Shown: in pieces, positions 13,816 through 27,105 of the stretch
Layout: every line of letters begins with the position of its first letter
Numbering within the stretch: position 1 is the first letter of the stretch
Assembly: GCF_026212465.1 (NCBI RefSeq)
Contig: NC_080048.1
Location: 35,895,700 to 35,959,699 of the forward strand
From: Amaranthus tricolor
Taxonomy: Eukaryota; Streptophyta; Magnoliopsida; Caryophyllales; Amaranthaceae
Length of the DNA: 64,000 bases
Reading direction: 5' to 3'
The notes under the pieces: model-generated
Seen by the model: the letters and a program-made list of their open reading frames with translations, nothing else
What the model was told of the DNA's origin: nothing
Database searches by the model: none
Program-made: the position numbers and the translations under genes

Positions 13816-14649
13816 AGTTTAATTTTTGTTAATAATGCTTGTGATCCTCACATATCTTTCGTTAACTTCATTTTAATATTTTTATATTTTTTCTAGTCCC
13901 CCTTTCCCACTAGCTTAATAAAATCATTTTAATTAATAAAAACATTTTAATTAATTTATTAGTTTTGATCTCTATATTTTTCCACTAAATTTCTTTTATT
14001 TTTTTTAATGCTTATGTTCTCCACTTTTCTTCCATCAAATTCATTATTTAATAAAATGATATATCCATTATTTTAAAAAATCTATTTTTTTTAATTCTCG
14101 TGAATATACCTTGTAGGAATTTTATTAAGCGAAGGAGTAATTAGTAAAAAAAATCTCAACGGTACACCCATACATGAGTACAAAAGTGAAAATTTTCAAG
14201 GCCAATACTTTTTGAAATTTTTTTTAATTATTGTCATTACTATTATTATTAGAAGAGAATTAGTAGGTAATGAGTACTTGCTCTAATAAGATAAATTTTA
14301 TTTTTTTTAATAATTACTTTTAGATTCTTAAGATAGTCCAAAATGAAGGTCGGCACTCGGCAGCCCCAATTTGTACAGCAGTATAGTTGTACAAGTTGCC
14401 CTTTGGCTTTAGCTTATGACCAAACGATATCCAATTCTAAGTGTTGATACTTTTCAATCTTTTGATCTTGCAATAAAAAATTTAATTTGTTACCTTTTAA
14501 TTTCTTCTATAGAGCTACAAAAATAAGTGAGTTAAAAGAAAAATGTAAACAGGATAAAAACAATTTATAAATGAGATCAACAGAAAATAAATATATCTTT
14601 CAAAAATAATTATATATCCAAATCAAAGAAAGAGGTATTTCACATTTAC
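13816..14649. other. Intergenic, AT-rich
   Basis: Nothing recognisable. Confidence 0.5.
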
Positions 14650-14895
14650 AAATTCTTGTGAGAGACGGTCTCTTTGAGAGTTCATCTTTAATTGGGCAGA
14701 CCCATTATATATTTTTTAAAATATTGTAAGTAGACATTAAGAATGATGTAATTAGACATTTAAGATATTGAAAGTAGATATTAAAGATACGGTAAGTAAG
14801 CATTAAGGATAATATAATTAGGTATTAAGAATATAATTTGTAGATATTAATCTTTAATGGATTGAGTTTGAGAGACGGTCTCTTAAGACACTAGT
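14650..14895. mobile_element. MITE with GAGACGGTCTC ends
   Basis: The termini carry GAGAGACGGTCTCT (left) and GAGAGACGGTCTCTTAAGA (right), self-complementary blocks flanking about 200 bp of AT-rich DNA. Similar ends occur at 18.83-18.98, 42.98-43.13 and 59.41-59.66 kb. No coding capacity. Confidence 0.6.
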
Positions 14896-15424
14896 TGTTG
14901 ATTATGGTGTATGTGTCATTTTTTTGGTGCTTATTTATGTTTTGCGTTCTGGATTTAGTATTTATTATCCACTTAAACCACAAATTGGTGATTGATTCTT
15001 ATCATAAAAAACTTTTGCATTGCAAAGCAAAATATTTTGGTAGGTAAAAAGTTCAAAAGTGTGTAATTTTGGAGTTGTTTTTTTTAAGAAGTTCTATAAA
15101 AAAATAATTAAAAAAAAAAAAACTCTTCTCAATTTTGTTAGGTAAATAGTCCTACTTAATTAGGAATAGTTATGCGTCCAAGATTCTACTAAATTTGTTT
15201 CAAACTATACCTTATTTTAAACTTTTTTGTCAATTTATTTTAAAGTTCAAATTAAAGTATATTTCAGATCCAAAAAGTATAAATTAGCTTAGGTCTTAGT
15301 TCAAGATTTTTCAAATTTAGACATGCTCTAAACCCACCATAGATCAATACTCTCCTAAGACCTAACCTAGACCGCCATAGACCCAATCTATAACTCAAGT
15401 TAATATCAAATTGACTTTTATATG
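14896..15424. other. Intergenic
   Basis: Nothing recognisable apart from A/T runs. Confidence 0.5.
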
Positions 15425-16134
15425 TGAAAGAGAATGACTCGGATTCAACAATGGTAGAAAACGATGTAGAAGATGAGTGAAAAACAGAGGATAAACAAGT
15501 GAACAATCAAACAAACAACACAATGTGTTCATGAGGTATCTAATGATACCTCCCGCTCAAAAAGGTATCTTTTCATTAATATAATCACAATTACACTAAT
15601 GACTCAACTTTCAATAGGCAAGAGCTCACTTTTAACCCATAAAGGTTTCACCTTTGATGGTGAAACTCCACAAATGGCACTAATACAAAGAAGACACTTT
15701 AATGGCCAATGCCCTAGTTTCTCTAGTGTATTTGCCTCTCCTCTTGCTTCTTGTAATGTTCTAAGGCTCCCTTATATAGCCCGGCACATATTAGAAGCCC
15801 TAGGACCAAACCCTTGAAGCGCAAGAAAATCCCGCAACAAAATAGAACACGCGATATTTGGGCCTCTGATAAGCCGCTCGACCACCCGAGCAAACTTCCA
15901 GACCCTTTTGATGAGTTGCAGCAACTTGGCTCGACCGAGCTAGCCTTGCTCGATTGGTCGAGCGCCCTTTTGTGGTCTCTGGCTGCTGCTGCCTTGCTCA
16001 AGTGACCATCATCACCTCTAGCCTTGTCTTGACCAATGCATCTCTTAGGCACCGTACTCGTGTTTTTCGTTGCACCATCATCATGGCACCCCGAAGACCC
16101 TCCACATGAAGGTGATTTGGTGATTGCTCTAACA
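15425..16134 (-). mobile_element. Solo LTR, minus strand, with 5-bp target duplication
   Basis: A 710-bp block starting TG and ending CA (on the minus strand TGTTAGAGC...CTCTTTCA), flanked by ATATG on both sides (15420-15424 and 16135-16139). Internally the minus strand has a GC-rich U3 with CTCGACC and CGAGC motifs (15860-15970), a TATA-like CTATATAAGGG (about 15775), then an AT-rich U5. No internal retrotransposon domains are present, as expected when LTR-LTR recombination leaves one LTR. Small open frames inside it are rejected. Confidence 0.65.
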
Positions 16135-16139
16135 ATATG

Positions 16140-17989
16140 ACTAATAGACTCCTTTTAGACCTAATAAGACCTTATAAATGTAAAATGTAAGAGTATGAAC
16201 AATTATCTGAAAACCTAGTAGGAACCATTAGGTGATCTAAAACCATAAAAATTCAACGGGTCATGGTATAAGCTTAAAATTATTAGACCTTGTAATTTAA
16301 GTTTGGATTTGAATTCACACAAAATTAATGATTCTAAATGTGTGGATATATTTGGACCTAATAAAACCTCGATCTATAACGATTTCTATCATTTGACTAT
16401 TTTCTAATTATTTACATTTTTCGAGTGTATCTATTTTAAAAGTTACAAAGTTGGTATGTTACAAATGAATAATTAAACTAAGTGAAAGTAGACGATGGAA
16501 GAGAAAGAGACCAACTAACTTTTCAAATTGTATTAGTAGAATAGTGATGTAGTATCGCAGAAGGGTATTGTATGCGCTTTTCTTTTCCTTTTTATTCATT
16601 GTCAAGAATAGAAGGAGTGGCCACAACTTCCTCCCCAATGACCATCAAATCAACATAGGACTATCATGAGAATCACTCTCTATCATATTACTAATAACCC
16701 CATTATTCACAACATTGGCAGGACTAGGACACTCTACACTCACTCGTTCTTCCTAATTTAGTTAAGTTATTTTTCAATATTAAAAACTAGTTTTAATTTC
16801 GATATAATATGATCAATTATAATTAAATCCAATTATATTTTTTCAAAAAAATCCAATTGAATTTAGTTTAATTAAATTAAATAAACACGTAAAACTTTGA
16901 TAATATTTGTTGAATTGTATAACTTTTGGGTCAGTTTGGCACAAGATAGTTGTGCAGTTGGTTATTAATTGTCTAAGTAGTTGTAGTTGTAGTTGTAGTT
17001 GTAGTTGTTGGTAACTGTAATTGTACAATCGTAGCTATTAGACATTCAGCAGTTTAATATACTGTGTAAAATTAGTAGTGCTTAATAAAAGTAACAATTA
17101 TATTAGTAATTGAAATATAATTTCTTAGAGACAATCTTAAACTGCTACTTTATAGTTTTTCAAACATTACAAGTTGATACTTGTTGAAAACAACTTCATT
17201 CACCACTAAAAATTAAAGTACTTAAAACTGTTATTTTTTTGAATAGTAACATTTTCTTAAAACACTTTAACCTTATTAAATTACTAATAATTACATCTCA
17301 AACAATTACTTAAGTGCTACGTTGAACACGCCATCTATCGAAAACACTAAGGCCACAAATTCATCTTTAATAAAAAAAACTAAAATAACAATCTTACTTC
17401 TACTCCTTATGTCGCTCTCATTTTGCATCAATTTTCATTTTTATTTATTTCATTGATTTTAAACCCTTTATTTTTCAATGCTCTCACGTCCTTTTAATTT
17501 CATTTACGAATTTATACTCGCTTTATTATAACTACTACTTATTTTTATCCTCTAATTATATTTTAACACATTCTTTAACTCAATTTTCTTATTAACCGAA
17601 ATCGACCTGTTTACAATAAATGCAAAATAAGGAGATAAAGAGTAATGTGTTAATGCGATCCAACACTACAACCAATGTTTACGCTATTTTAGTGAGTGTA
17701 TGATTTAGATGTGATTGAAATGAATGAAATGATATGATGGAAAGTTGGGCATCATATCCATATTCATATTCATATTCCATTTGAACACTATTGCCCGGCT
17801 TGTACCATCAAAATTCTATCAAAACTAGGTTATGTTCAACAGAGTTATGAGTTATGACTCGTTTTTATATGTTCTAAACACGTATTTGATCCCATTCATC
17901 CAATCTACTTACTATGCTTTTTCTTGATGACTACACTCTCCATTTTCATGTTATCTAATATTAAATATAAGAATAATATGTATTAAGAT
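16140..17989. other. Intergenic with (TTGTAG)n minisatellite
   Basis: No gene. About 16977-17010 is a short (GTAGTT)n repeat. The segment from about 16930 to 17330 contains TTTGGCACAAG and similar patterns and may be an old MITE, but this cannot be shown. Confidence 0.5.
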
Positions 17990-18440
17990 TGATTATTTTA
18001 ACGTTAAAATCGAAGACTTAAAATAATTAATCTATTTAAGAATATAAATTTAAATAATTAATCTATTTAAGGATATAAATTTATAAGTAGAAATTGATCA
18101 TTACAATGTTAAAATTGATCACTTTTAAATAAAAATTGAAATTTTTTTATTGATTTCTTTTAAAAGTTATACTCATCATGTAATTGATCACTTTATATTT
18201 AATTGATCACTTTAAGGTCTATTTTTCACTTTAATATTAAAATTAAAGACTTTAAATAATTAATCTATTTAAGGTTATAACTTGTAAGTAGAAATTGATC
18301 ACTTTAATGTCAAAATTGATCACTTTTAGGTCAAAATTAAAATTTTGTAATTTGATTGATCTATTTAAATCTACTTTAATTTGAAACTGATCACTTTAAT
18401 GTTAGAATTGATACTTTTAGGTGAACTAAAATTTTATTTT
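17990..18440. repeat. Cluster of degenerate TTGATCACTTTAA repeats
   Basis: The word (A/T)ATTGATCACTTTAA or close variants occurs about eight times, interleaved with two or three copies of AATTAATCTATTTAAGG. The same word occurs in the shorter MITE-like segments at 53.83-53.98 and 59.41-59.66 kb, so this is probably an expanded member of that family. Confidence 0.55.
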
Positions 18441-18828
18441 TAAAATTTTGAACTTTAAGCTATTTTTATTTTTTACTTTATGGCTTTTGTGTCGGTCTAT
18501 AAACAGTCACATATAATGAGGCCGTATCTTGCAATTTTTTGAGTTGAGATAAAATGATAAAATATATTGTGAATGTGTGGTTATAGGAGTGGGCCTATAG
18601 TCACGAGTAGGTCCATGACCATGATGAAAATGATGCGCCGACTTACACATAAACAGAGGAAGGCGTGTTGAGTAGACGGAGAGCAGACTCAAAATGTCGC
18701 AAGGATTCCACGGACCACGCGCAAGAAAGTTGATGATAGAATGCCGAAGCTAAGCCCATGTAAGGCCCACCATAACTAAATACTTCAGCCTTATAAATAC
18801 ATAAATATAAATTACACAAATATAAATT

Positions 18829-18985
18829 GTTGCGAGAGATTCGAGAGACAGGTTATGAGTTAAATAGATCAATTAATACAAATTAAAGAGAAAATAAAAA
18901 TATAGACTTCTTATTTTGAGATGTCTTTTTGAAAAACGGTCTCGAAATCGTCTCTTTAAAAGACTGTCTTTCACAAGAGTAGCCG
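18829..18985. mobile_element. MITE-like segment with GAGACGGTCT-type ends
   Basis: Left end TTGCGAGAGATTCGAGAGAC and right end with AACGGTCTCGAAATCGTCTC then AGACTGTCTTTCACAAGAG. It is related to the copies at 14.65 and 42.98 kb, which also read CTTGTGAGAGACGG at one side. Diverged. Confidence 0.45.
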
Positions 18986-20857
18986 TTAAAAATAAGAAAC
19001 CGCACCACAATAATTAAAAAAATATTTATATAATCTAACTCAAAATTTATCCACCCAATCGTTTTGACAACTTTACCTGCTGATCACCTTAAAATAAAAG
19101 GTTTGAATGAATTAATGTATAATTGAACTAAATGTAATAGGTAAGATTTTAGGTTTGATATTTTACTATATAAAAGATGCTTCAAGTAATTTAAAAAATA
19201 AAAAAATATTATTTCGTTTTCTTTTGCTCTTTTTATTTCCTTTTTTTATAGATTTAATGAAAATTTAAATGTTAAATAATTTTAATTGTGAATTCTCTTA
19301 CAAATAAAAAAATTAATATTTAGAAAATATATATTTAAACAATTTTATTAAGATTATCACTATCATATGAATTGTCATATAAATCAATGAGAATTTGTAG
19401 TTAAAACTTGATTATATATTGGGAAAAATTAAAGAAAGTAAGTATGGTAAAGTGATAAACGTAAAACTATTACATTGATTTTTTTTCTGATTTTTTTTAT
19501 ATTAAAGAAAGTAAGTATGGATTTAAATAGAGATGCAATAACTAAATTTCTTAAAATTAAGCCACTTACTTGGTGTTAAATGTAAAAAGTTAAATAACCC
19601 ACTAATTCACTATTATTAATAATTCACTAAAATAATTAACTTTTAAATAATAACTATTTTAATTTTAAATCATACCTCAACCTTATAAAATTTAAAATTT
19701 TTAAAGGGAAAAAAAAAATACTCCTAAAACATTGCAACTATGGGATGGTAAAGCATATAAAGTCAACTCTATATATGCAACTGTCAAAAGGTGCAAGCTA
19801 ACTAGATAGTGAAAGTAGTATACTAGCAGCAATTAAAAAATGTGTTAAATTGGTGAATTTTTTTATTTTTTTAATTAATTGTTTTTGTTTTGTTGAAATG
19901 TTAAGTGAAGGGAAGAGGAAGTACTCTTGTTCCTTTCTTATATTTAATTTGTACCTAATTTTAGTTGACTCTTTTAGTTTTTATTATTTCTTTTTAATAA
20001 TGGTTTTTACAATTTATTTTTAATTTTATATACAATTTCACTCTCTTTTAAATTCACCTATGTACTTTTTTAATTTTTCAGTTATAAGTATTTTAGAATG
20101 AGAGAAATATAAAGTTGAAATAAAATAAGAATTAACAAGACAACTTATAAGTTATCTTATAATTTATACAATAATGTAACTAGAATTGTGAAATAGATTA
20201 GAAAAGAAATGCATAGCAAGTACTTCATACGTTCCAAAATACTTGCACCTTTTGACTTTTCACGCAGTACAATGTACTAATTCAATCCTTATTATCTATA
20301 ATTATGTATAGTAATAAATATAAAAATTTGATATTAATAATCTCTGCATTTAGAAAAATCAAATAAGATCTAACTTCCTTATATGTTTTAACTTATAAAT
20401 TAAAAACTAATTACAAATTAAGAGTGATAAATGAATAGTGTTCGATCTTGTAATGTACTCCCTCCATTGTTAATGAAGTTACCATAAAGAATGTTCACGT
20501 GAATTAAGAAAAATAGAATCTTTTAGATAGTGGAGATATTATTTTATTGAATAATAAATTTGATAGAGTAAAACTGTAAAAGTGGAGACCATGTATATAT
20601 TAAAAAAGTGTTAAAAGAAAGTTAGTAGAAAAAATATGAGGACCACAATTAATAAAAAAATATTTTTATTGTTGTACATGTGACTTTAATTTTATTAATC
20701 AAATATATAAAATAAAGTTGCATAAACTTAGTAGGTTACAAAACATATGACAAGTTTAACTTTTGCTTTACATACACCAAATGTGAACTTCATCATCGGG
20801 AACACCATATATTGAACATAGTAACAAGAAGATTTTGTATGTGAACTTGATATTAAT
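18986..20857. other. Intergenic, AT-rich, possible MITE near 20456-20810
   Basis: No gene. 20456 begins TACTCCCTCCATT, a typical Stowaway-like terminus; the matching right end near 20800 is weak (GAACTTCATCATCGGGAAC). Everything else is A/T-rich without pattern. Confidence 0.4.
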
Positions 20858-23800
20858 TGTAAAAACCCTATTTTTAAACCTATTTTAATCTTAGCTTAAA
20901 TAGCCATGAGTATGGATTAGTGCCAGTAGCTTTTCTAGTTATTTATCCTTAAGTGCCAAACATAATGAGAGTTTAATTATTACAACTTTTAAGTTTAAAT
21001 AAACTAAGTCTTGTTTTGTTAAATATTATTATATTTAAAGTAAAGATTTCAATGTAATTAATTTTATCAAAGTTAATTTGATTTACTATAATAACATAAA
21101 TTTCCTTCTAAACTTGGTTGATTTGATAAATATATTAATTTGGTTTATTATTATTATAAAACTTTATATTATTTGCAAATGTCTTCACAAACTATGTTGA
21201 CAAAAGCTTATTTTAAGTTCTTTAATAAAAGTACTTATATTTGAATATAAAGAAAATATATTCATCTAAATAGAAAAGATTATGAAAAAGCTTTTATAAT
21301 GATACTATAGTCTTTTTGGTATTTAAAAATAAGTTTTGATTATGGTTTTATATTAGTTTTAAAGAGAATATATCATTTCCTTAAAAACAAGGATTTCAGA
21401 ATTTTGCTTAAAACTATTGGGTGACTTCTAAAATTATTTTTTAATAGTAAATGAGTATATTTTGACCTCATCTTTTACCATATCATCCATATGCATGTTA
21501 TTAAAGATACCAAACCATTAGATTGAGGTAGCTTGTGGTATAACTAAAGAAAAGAGTGTAAATTTGTACAAAGATCAGGTTCAGTGACAATTTTGCAGGG
21601 TCTGAAAGATACCCTAATTTAACTAAGCTATACCCTATATAATTGAGTGATACCACTCGAAAACTTTTCTTAACACTCTAAGCTTTCTATAGGTACCTTA
21701 CACGACCTTATATCCCTCCAAAAATGAGATATTCATCCCCATCTTTCTACCCCTTCACCTTAACAGTTTTTGGGAGCTTATATACCTTCAACAAATCATC
21801 CTTTTTCTCCCAAGTTCTCTCAATAAGTGTCTCATATTTTTATACTATAATAAAATAGACATCCTAAGCTTTCCATTGATACCCCCCCCCCCCCCCCCCC
21901 CACGCACATATATAAGCTCTATAAGTCCCTTATTCTCAAGAAAACATTCACAATTTGTTGTTCCTTTTTGGTCAGTTGTATACATGAACACAATTTGAAG
22001 TGTTTACCCCTCTTTCTCTTCATGCATGTATAAATAAACCTTATAGTGATCTTATACACAAAATTCCTCACATTTTCGACCCAAAAATTGCATCAATTAG
22101 AGCATGAAAGATTATGTTTTGCCCTCAAATATTTTGGACAACTAAGAGTAAGCCAATTTCGAACACCTTCTATTTTGTGGATTTTCGACTATCCTCTACT
22201 CATTTTAACACTATAGTTTGTTCTTAAGAAATATGGCTCTTGGAGTTGTGAGCAATTAGACATTTGAATCATTGAATTTGGAGTTCGGAGCTAGAGGTTA
22301 TGTGCATTTTAGTAAGACATGCCGAAAAGGGACTTATGATGTTGAGAGATTTGGACTTTAAGTTGAATGTGAAATTTATAATTGGGGTTAGAGATAAAGA
22401 TGGAAAATAATTTTATCATTTTCTAAGCCAAAATCATCAACTTTTGTAAGGTTCAATATTATTATTTTGGGAGCTTGGATTATTATTCTTGAAACCTTGA
22501 AGATTATTGTTGGAGCTTATTTTCTCTTATTTTGGAGTTCTTATTTCTTATTATTTCTCTTGCATCCTTTGTAGCTCATGGTACACACGTCTTAACCTTC
22601 ACTATGTGACATTTATATTATATTTACTTGAGTATGTGAAAGATTTGACAATATGTTAGATTAATTTAATTCTATCTTGCATGTTGGCTTAAAGTAAGAA
22701 TAACACATTTTTGTATCAAAAGTAAAAGTAAAGTGTTTATTATATCTTTATAAGTTTAAGTATATGCATGTTATAAATTGAAAATTTATGATATTTTATA
22801 TATATTAATGTTAGAAATGTTATTCATATGTTACATTATAAATTTACAAGTATTGTGATTATTACCCGAAATCGGTATTAAATTAAAGTCACAAAAGAAA
22901 AATATATAAATCTGAAATTTTCTCATTTATATGATATTAATGATGGATATATGTTTATTATGTGTATTTTTACTTTAGTGTTCACGCATGTAAATTTTAT
23001 GAATTTCTATTATGTAAAAATGCGTAAAAATGGTGTTTTGAGGTGTTTTTGTGAGTTATTGTTGTGAATGAATTTTGTGTGAGCATAGTAACTTTAGGAA
23101 TGTATTTTATATGAAATCCACAATAGATAAATGTAAGAAAATTATTTAGGTTTATTTCATTAAAGTTATTTCACTAAAATTGTTATTAATGGAATTTTAA
23201 CTAATAAAATATTTTCTAATACATTAAAGGGGGTTAAATATTTTAACTAATAAAATCATATTATTACTATTATTTTTCCTACAAGTTTGGACCGGAATAT
23301 AAACTTTTGGTATTTTTTTTATGAATTTTTACTGAAGGTTTTATTACTTATCGATAAAACATAAAATGCTAAAATATAAAATAATTACTAAATGAAGTTA
23401 TTTCGAGCTATAATTTTTATGAGACTCTTATATGGGCTGTAGGTTTATAATTTGATTATTGGATAAATTTATATGACCATCTATGAACCCTTGTGAATTT
23501 TAAATAAAACGATAAATCCGAAAATGATAATATATGAAATAAATACTAAATGGACTATTTTTGACTTGAAATTTTTACGAGACACTCTGATATACAGTAG
23601 GGTCATAGAAGAACTCTTGGAAAAAATTTTCGTGGCGTTTGAGGACATTAATAATTTTATGTCGGTTTATCGGTAAATTGGTCAAATAATTTATTTAAAT
23701 CCATAGGCTTGTTTTTCTTGAACATTCTGGTCTAAAACTCACTTCATATAGCTTCTGAACCTCTAATATATTTTTATAATATTTGTATTGGTTATTATGA

Positions 23801-24870
23801 ATTTTTAATTAATTTACATGTTTAATCGATGGAAACTCCTTATTAAATATTACGAAAAATTTCCTTATGCTTTATAAGTTTATATGGTCTTGTAAAGAAC
23901 TTATATAGCCCCCATAATTTTGTCATGCTTTTTGGAATTGTATCTATTGAGAATCTGTAATTATTGAATTATCAAATATGTTGGCTTTTCCTTATGAGAA
24001 TGTTGATTTGGAGTTTGACTAAATTAGGGTTGACCTATAACTATGTGAAATAGATAACAAGGAGTCTTGTTTGAACTTATGTGTACTTGGATGAATGAAT
24101 CTGATAGTAAGGAAATGTCGTACCACGGATCGACGTGTAATCCGGCGCTCATGTTTCCCGGCACGTAGAAATGCGGGGTTAGACAGGGGGACCGAGAGAG
24201 TCCTATCCTGTAGAAGCGTGAGCATAAAAATTGGTGGAGCGACGGCTCCCATCACAGTTAGAGTTTGAAATATGTTCCTCCTCTAGCCAGACCCTTACAT
24301 ATATCAGAAAGTCATTATTTTATGTGTTGTGCAAATGTGATTTTGGATCTAATTAAGTAGATCTATTGGATGAACCTTATAGTTACCAAGTGTGGATGAT
24401 TGTAGCAAAGATATTTATTTACATTCATGTTATGAATGTGAAAAATTGTTGAAAGTATTCGAAAACTGAAAATGAGACACGAGAATCGAAGAACTTAAAA
24501 TCAAGTTTTGAAATGTACTTTGCATATCTTGTGAATATATTATGATTGTCATAGTATTACATTGTTGAGGAGTTTGTACTTGGCGTTAGGCGATGATTCC
24601 AATTCAAACGATTGTCATCCGTATCATGGATGACAGTATTTTGCATGAAGGTTTAGCTTCAAGTTACGATGTAGGCCACAACATTTATTTTCTTTATCAA
24701 GGATTTAGCTGCATTTTATTTTACTTATTAGTGACTTTGATGATCATGGTGTATTTATGCCTTTATTATGGTTTGGGAAAACAATATGTGTGATTCTCTC
24801 AATTTTAATATTTTTTAATTTTTGTTTTTAAACGATTTTAAATTTTAATAGATTTTAGCAGTTTGGAATT
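20858..24870. other. Unclassified repeat-like region, possibly a large non-coding retroelement
   Basis: About 4 kb without usable reading frames but with a distinct, less AT-biased block at 24115-24300 (around CACGTAGAAATGCGGGG and GGAGCGACGGCTCCCATC). It begins with TGTAAAAACCC, as many gypsy LTRs do, but neither a matching second LTR nor a primer-binding site nor a target duplication could be found. Low-confidence reading: remnant of an LTR element lacking gag-pol. A 78-codon minus frame at 24019-24255 matches nothing I know. Confidence 0.3.
21882..21901 (+). repeat. Poly-C tract (C20)
   Basis: Twenty consecutive C in an otherwise AT-rich region; the minus strand is G20. Confidence 0.95.
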
Positions 24871-26979
24871 TAAGATTTTATTGTAAACATAATTATTAGT
24901 GTGCTTTATATTGAAAACAATATGCGATTTCCTCCCTACTATGATACTTGAGAATATAAACCGAAAATATATTCTGAGATACAAAGAATTACATTAAATT
25001 CCTAACACAAGGAAATTAGAACGACATGAGGAAAATGGAAATTTACAATCAAGGATTGCAAGTTCTCTATGTAAAGTGCTAGAGAGGATAAAATTTTCAG
25101 AAATCATATGTATATTCCATGTACATCTCATGTAAGAAATAACTTACAAATGCCTTCTATATTTATAAAAAAGCATACAATCATTCATGAAGTAATATGT
25201 CACTTCATGAACCGCAACATCGATTCACGAATTAATGTCGATATCAAATCAATTCATCCCAATTATTCAATTAATATAACCATGTTAACCGTTGGTAGTT
25301 ATTGCATAACTAACAAAACCGAATAAAACGAACATTGCAAAAACCAGGGTGAAAGTCGCGGGCCGCAACAAAAATTGCGAGCCGCGACCTGTGCTTATAC
25401 CAAAACAGAAACTTTTTACAATCTTGGGATATTTCCAATCAATTATTAATTTAATTAATTAATTTGATTTAATTAATTTATTATTTTCGATAACCATTAT
25501 ACGCTCTAAATGACAACATTTATAAAATTAGTGGGAAACATGTGGAGTCCATAAGGAATATAAAAATATTAAAACGAAGTTAATGGAAAATACGTGGAAT
25601 CATAAACATTATCAAAATATTAAAATGAGGATGAACAAAGTTAACTTTATTTAAAATTTATAATATAAATGGAAAAATTCATTATGAGAACACTAAATAA
25701 AATACCAAAAATAAAAAGTGAAAACTTGTTAAAGTAACGGAGGAAGTGATAATTAATATGGAACGAAGTATTTTTGAAACGCTATAAAGAAAATAAAAGT
25801 CAGTCAAGAAGATGTCATATAATGAAAACTTGGCCTGCTTCCTGGAGACAATCATCATTAAAAATTTAAAATCTCTGCATAGAGTTTAGTTTTTGCACAG
25901 TCTGCATTACCACCAAACACCAGACACCAGCCTGCTGGGGTCTTCAAATCTTGTTCTTACCTCTACAGACTACAGTTCCATCAAATTATCATATTCTTTC
26001 CCTTTTTTTTCAGCAAAATAAAATACACAAACTAAAATATACCTCTAGTAATAAAGGCTTAGTTTTAAGAGGTTTGAGTCACATCGAAATGTAAAAGGTC
26101 TTTTTTTATAAAGCGTAAGACACAAATTAAAGATATCAGCTTTTTGTATGCAAGACGCATAGTTTTGCCAAAAGACTTTGAAATCAATTTTAAAACATAT
26201 TTATACCATACCTATTATTACAACATACAAGTTAGATTAACAGTTCTTTAGCACATAAAGTCATAAGATAATATAGTTCTGAGTTGACTATATTCACGTG
26301 CAACAACCAAAAGGTATGAACATCCAGTAAAAATTAATAAAATTATTGTTCAAGCTATAAATCATTATACATTGATGTAAAGAAAAACACAAACAAAATT
26401 AAATGATAGTAGAAACAAAAAAACTAAATGCCAAGACTTGATTAGTACGATCACTATAACATAATGGACAGAAAAATTAAATAAGTAATTAAAATAATTA
26501 TACATCAAATGCACTATATTTTTATATTCTTTTGACTATTTTAAAAACAAAATAAGGATTAAATGAATCATTGTGATAAAGGATAGGAGTAGAAGTATAG
26601 AAAAGAAAAAAAATGTAAAATATGAAAAAAGAAAAAAGAAATCTAAGCATCATAAAATAAAATAAGAAGAAATGAGAAAAAAATATACAAAAAGAGAGAA
26701 GTGATTAAAATTAGAAAGAAAAAAGAATAATACGGAGAAAATAGAACGAAAAAGAAAAGGGAAGAAGAAAAATACATAGTCAAAAATAGCGGCACACTTG
26801 TGAAAGAGAAGAGCAATGCTCTTGTTACTGTTCATCTACTTTGGCTAGGGCAAAAATGAGTTTTTATCTCTTTTAAATTCAATAAACAACTATTTCTTTA
26901 AGTGTAATCCAATGAATCAAGCAAAGGTAAGTATTTTAGTACTTGAAACTTAAAAAAACAAAGAAGGTAATATACAGGA
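24871..26979. other. Intergenic; short GC-rich LTR-like fragment at 25340-25400
   Basis: The segment around GTCGCGGGCCGC and GCGAGCCGCGACC stands out from AT-rich surroundings and resembles the GC-rich patches of the LTRs at 10.4 and 15.9 kb in style, not sequence. No gene is supported. Long A-rich purine runs occur at 26590-26790. Confidence 0.4.
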
Positions 26980-27105
26980 GGCTCATGAGGCGCCCTCGCC
27001 TTTTGTATTGTGCAGCACCTTGAGTTTCTAAGGCGTGTTTATGATCGCCTTAGTGTGCCTCACGCCTAGGCGCGCCTCAAACGCGCTTTTTAAAACCAAG
27101 GGTGC
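26980..27105. repeat. GC-rich repeat with CGCCTAGGCG palindrome
   Basis: Contains GAGGCGCCCTCGCC, GATCGCCTTAG, CACGCCTAGGCGCGCC and AAACGCGCTTTTTAAAACC. The palindromic CGCCTAGGCG block and the ending are typical of a dispersed plant repeat. No coding potential. Confidence 0.45.

Noticed and set aside
13558..13896. 112-codon frame with Met-rich run
   Set aside because: Covers a SINE whose ATG tail creates the Met run.
15723..16052. 109-codon minus frame
   Set aside because: Wholly inside the solo LTR; low complexity and no family motif.
24019..24255. 78-codon minus frame in the GC-richer island
   Set aside because: No recognised motif, no splice or promoter context, and it sits in repeat-like DNA.
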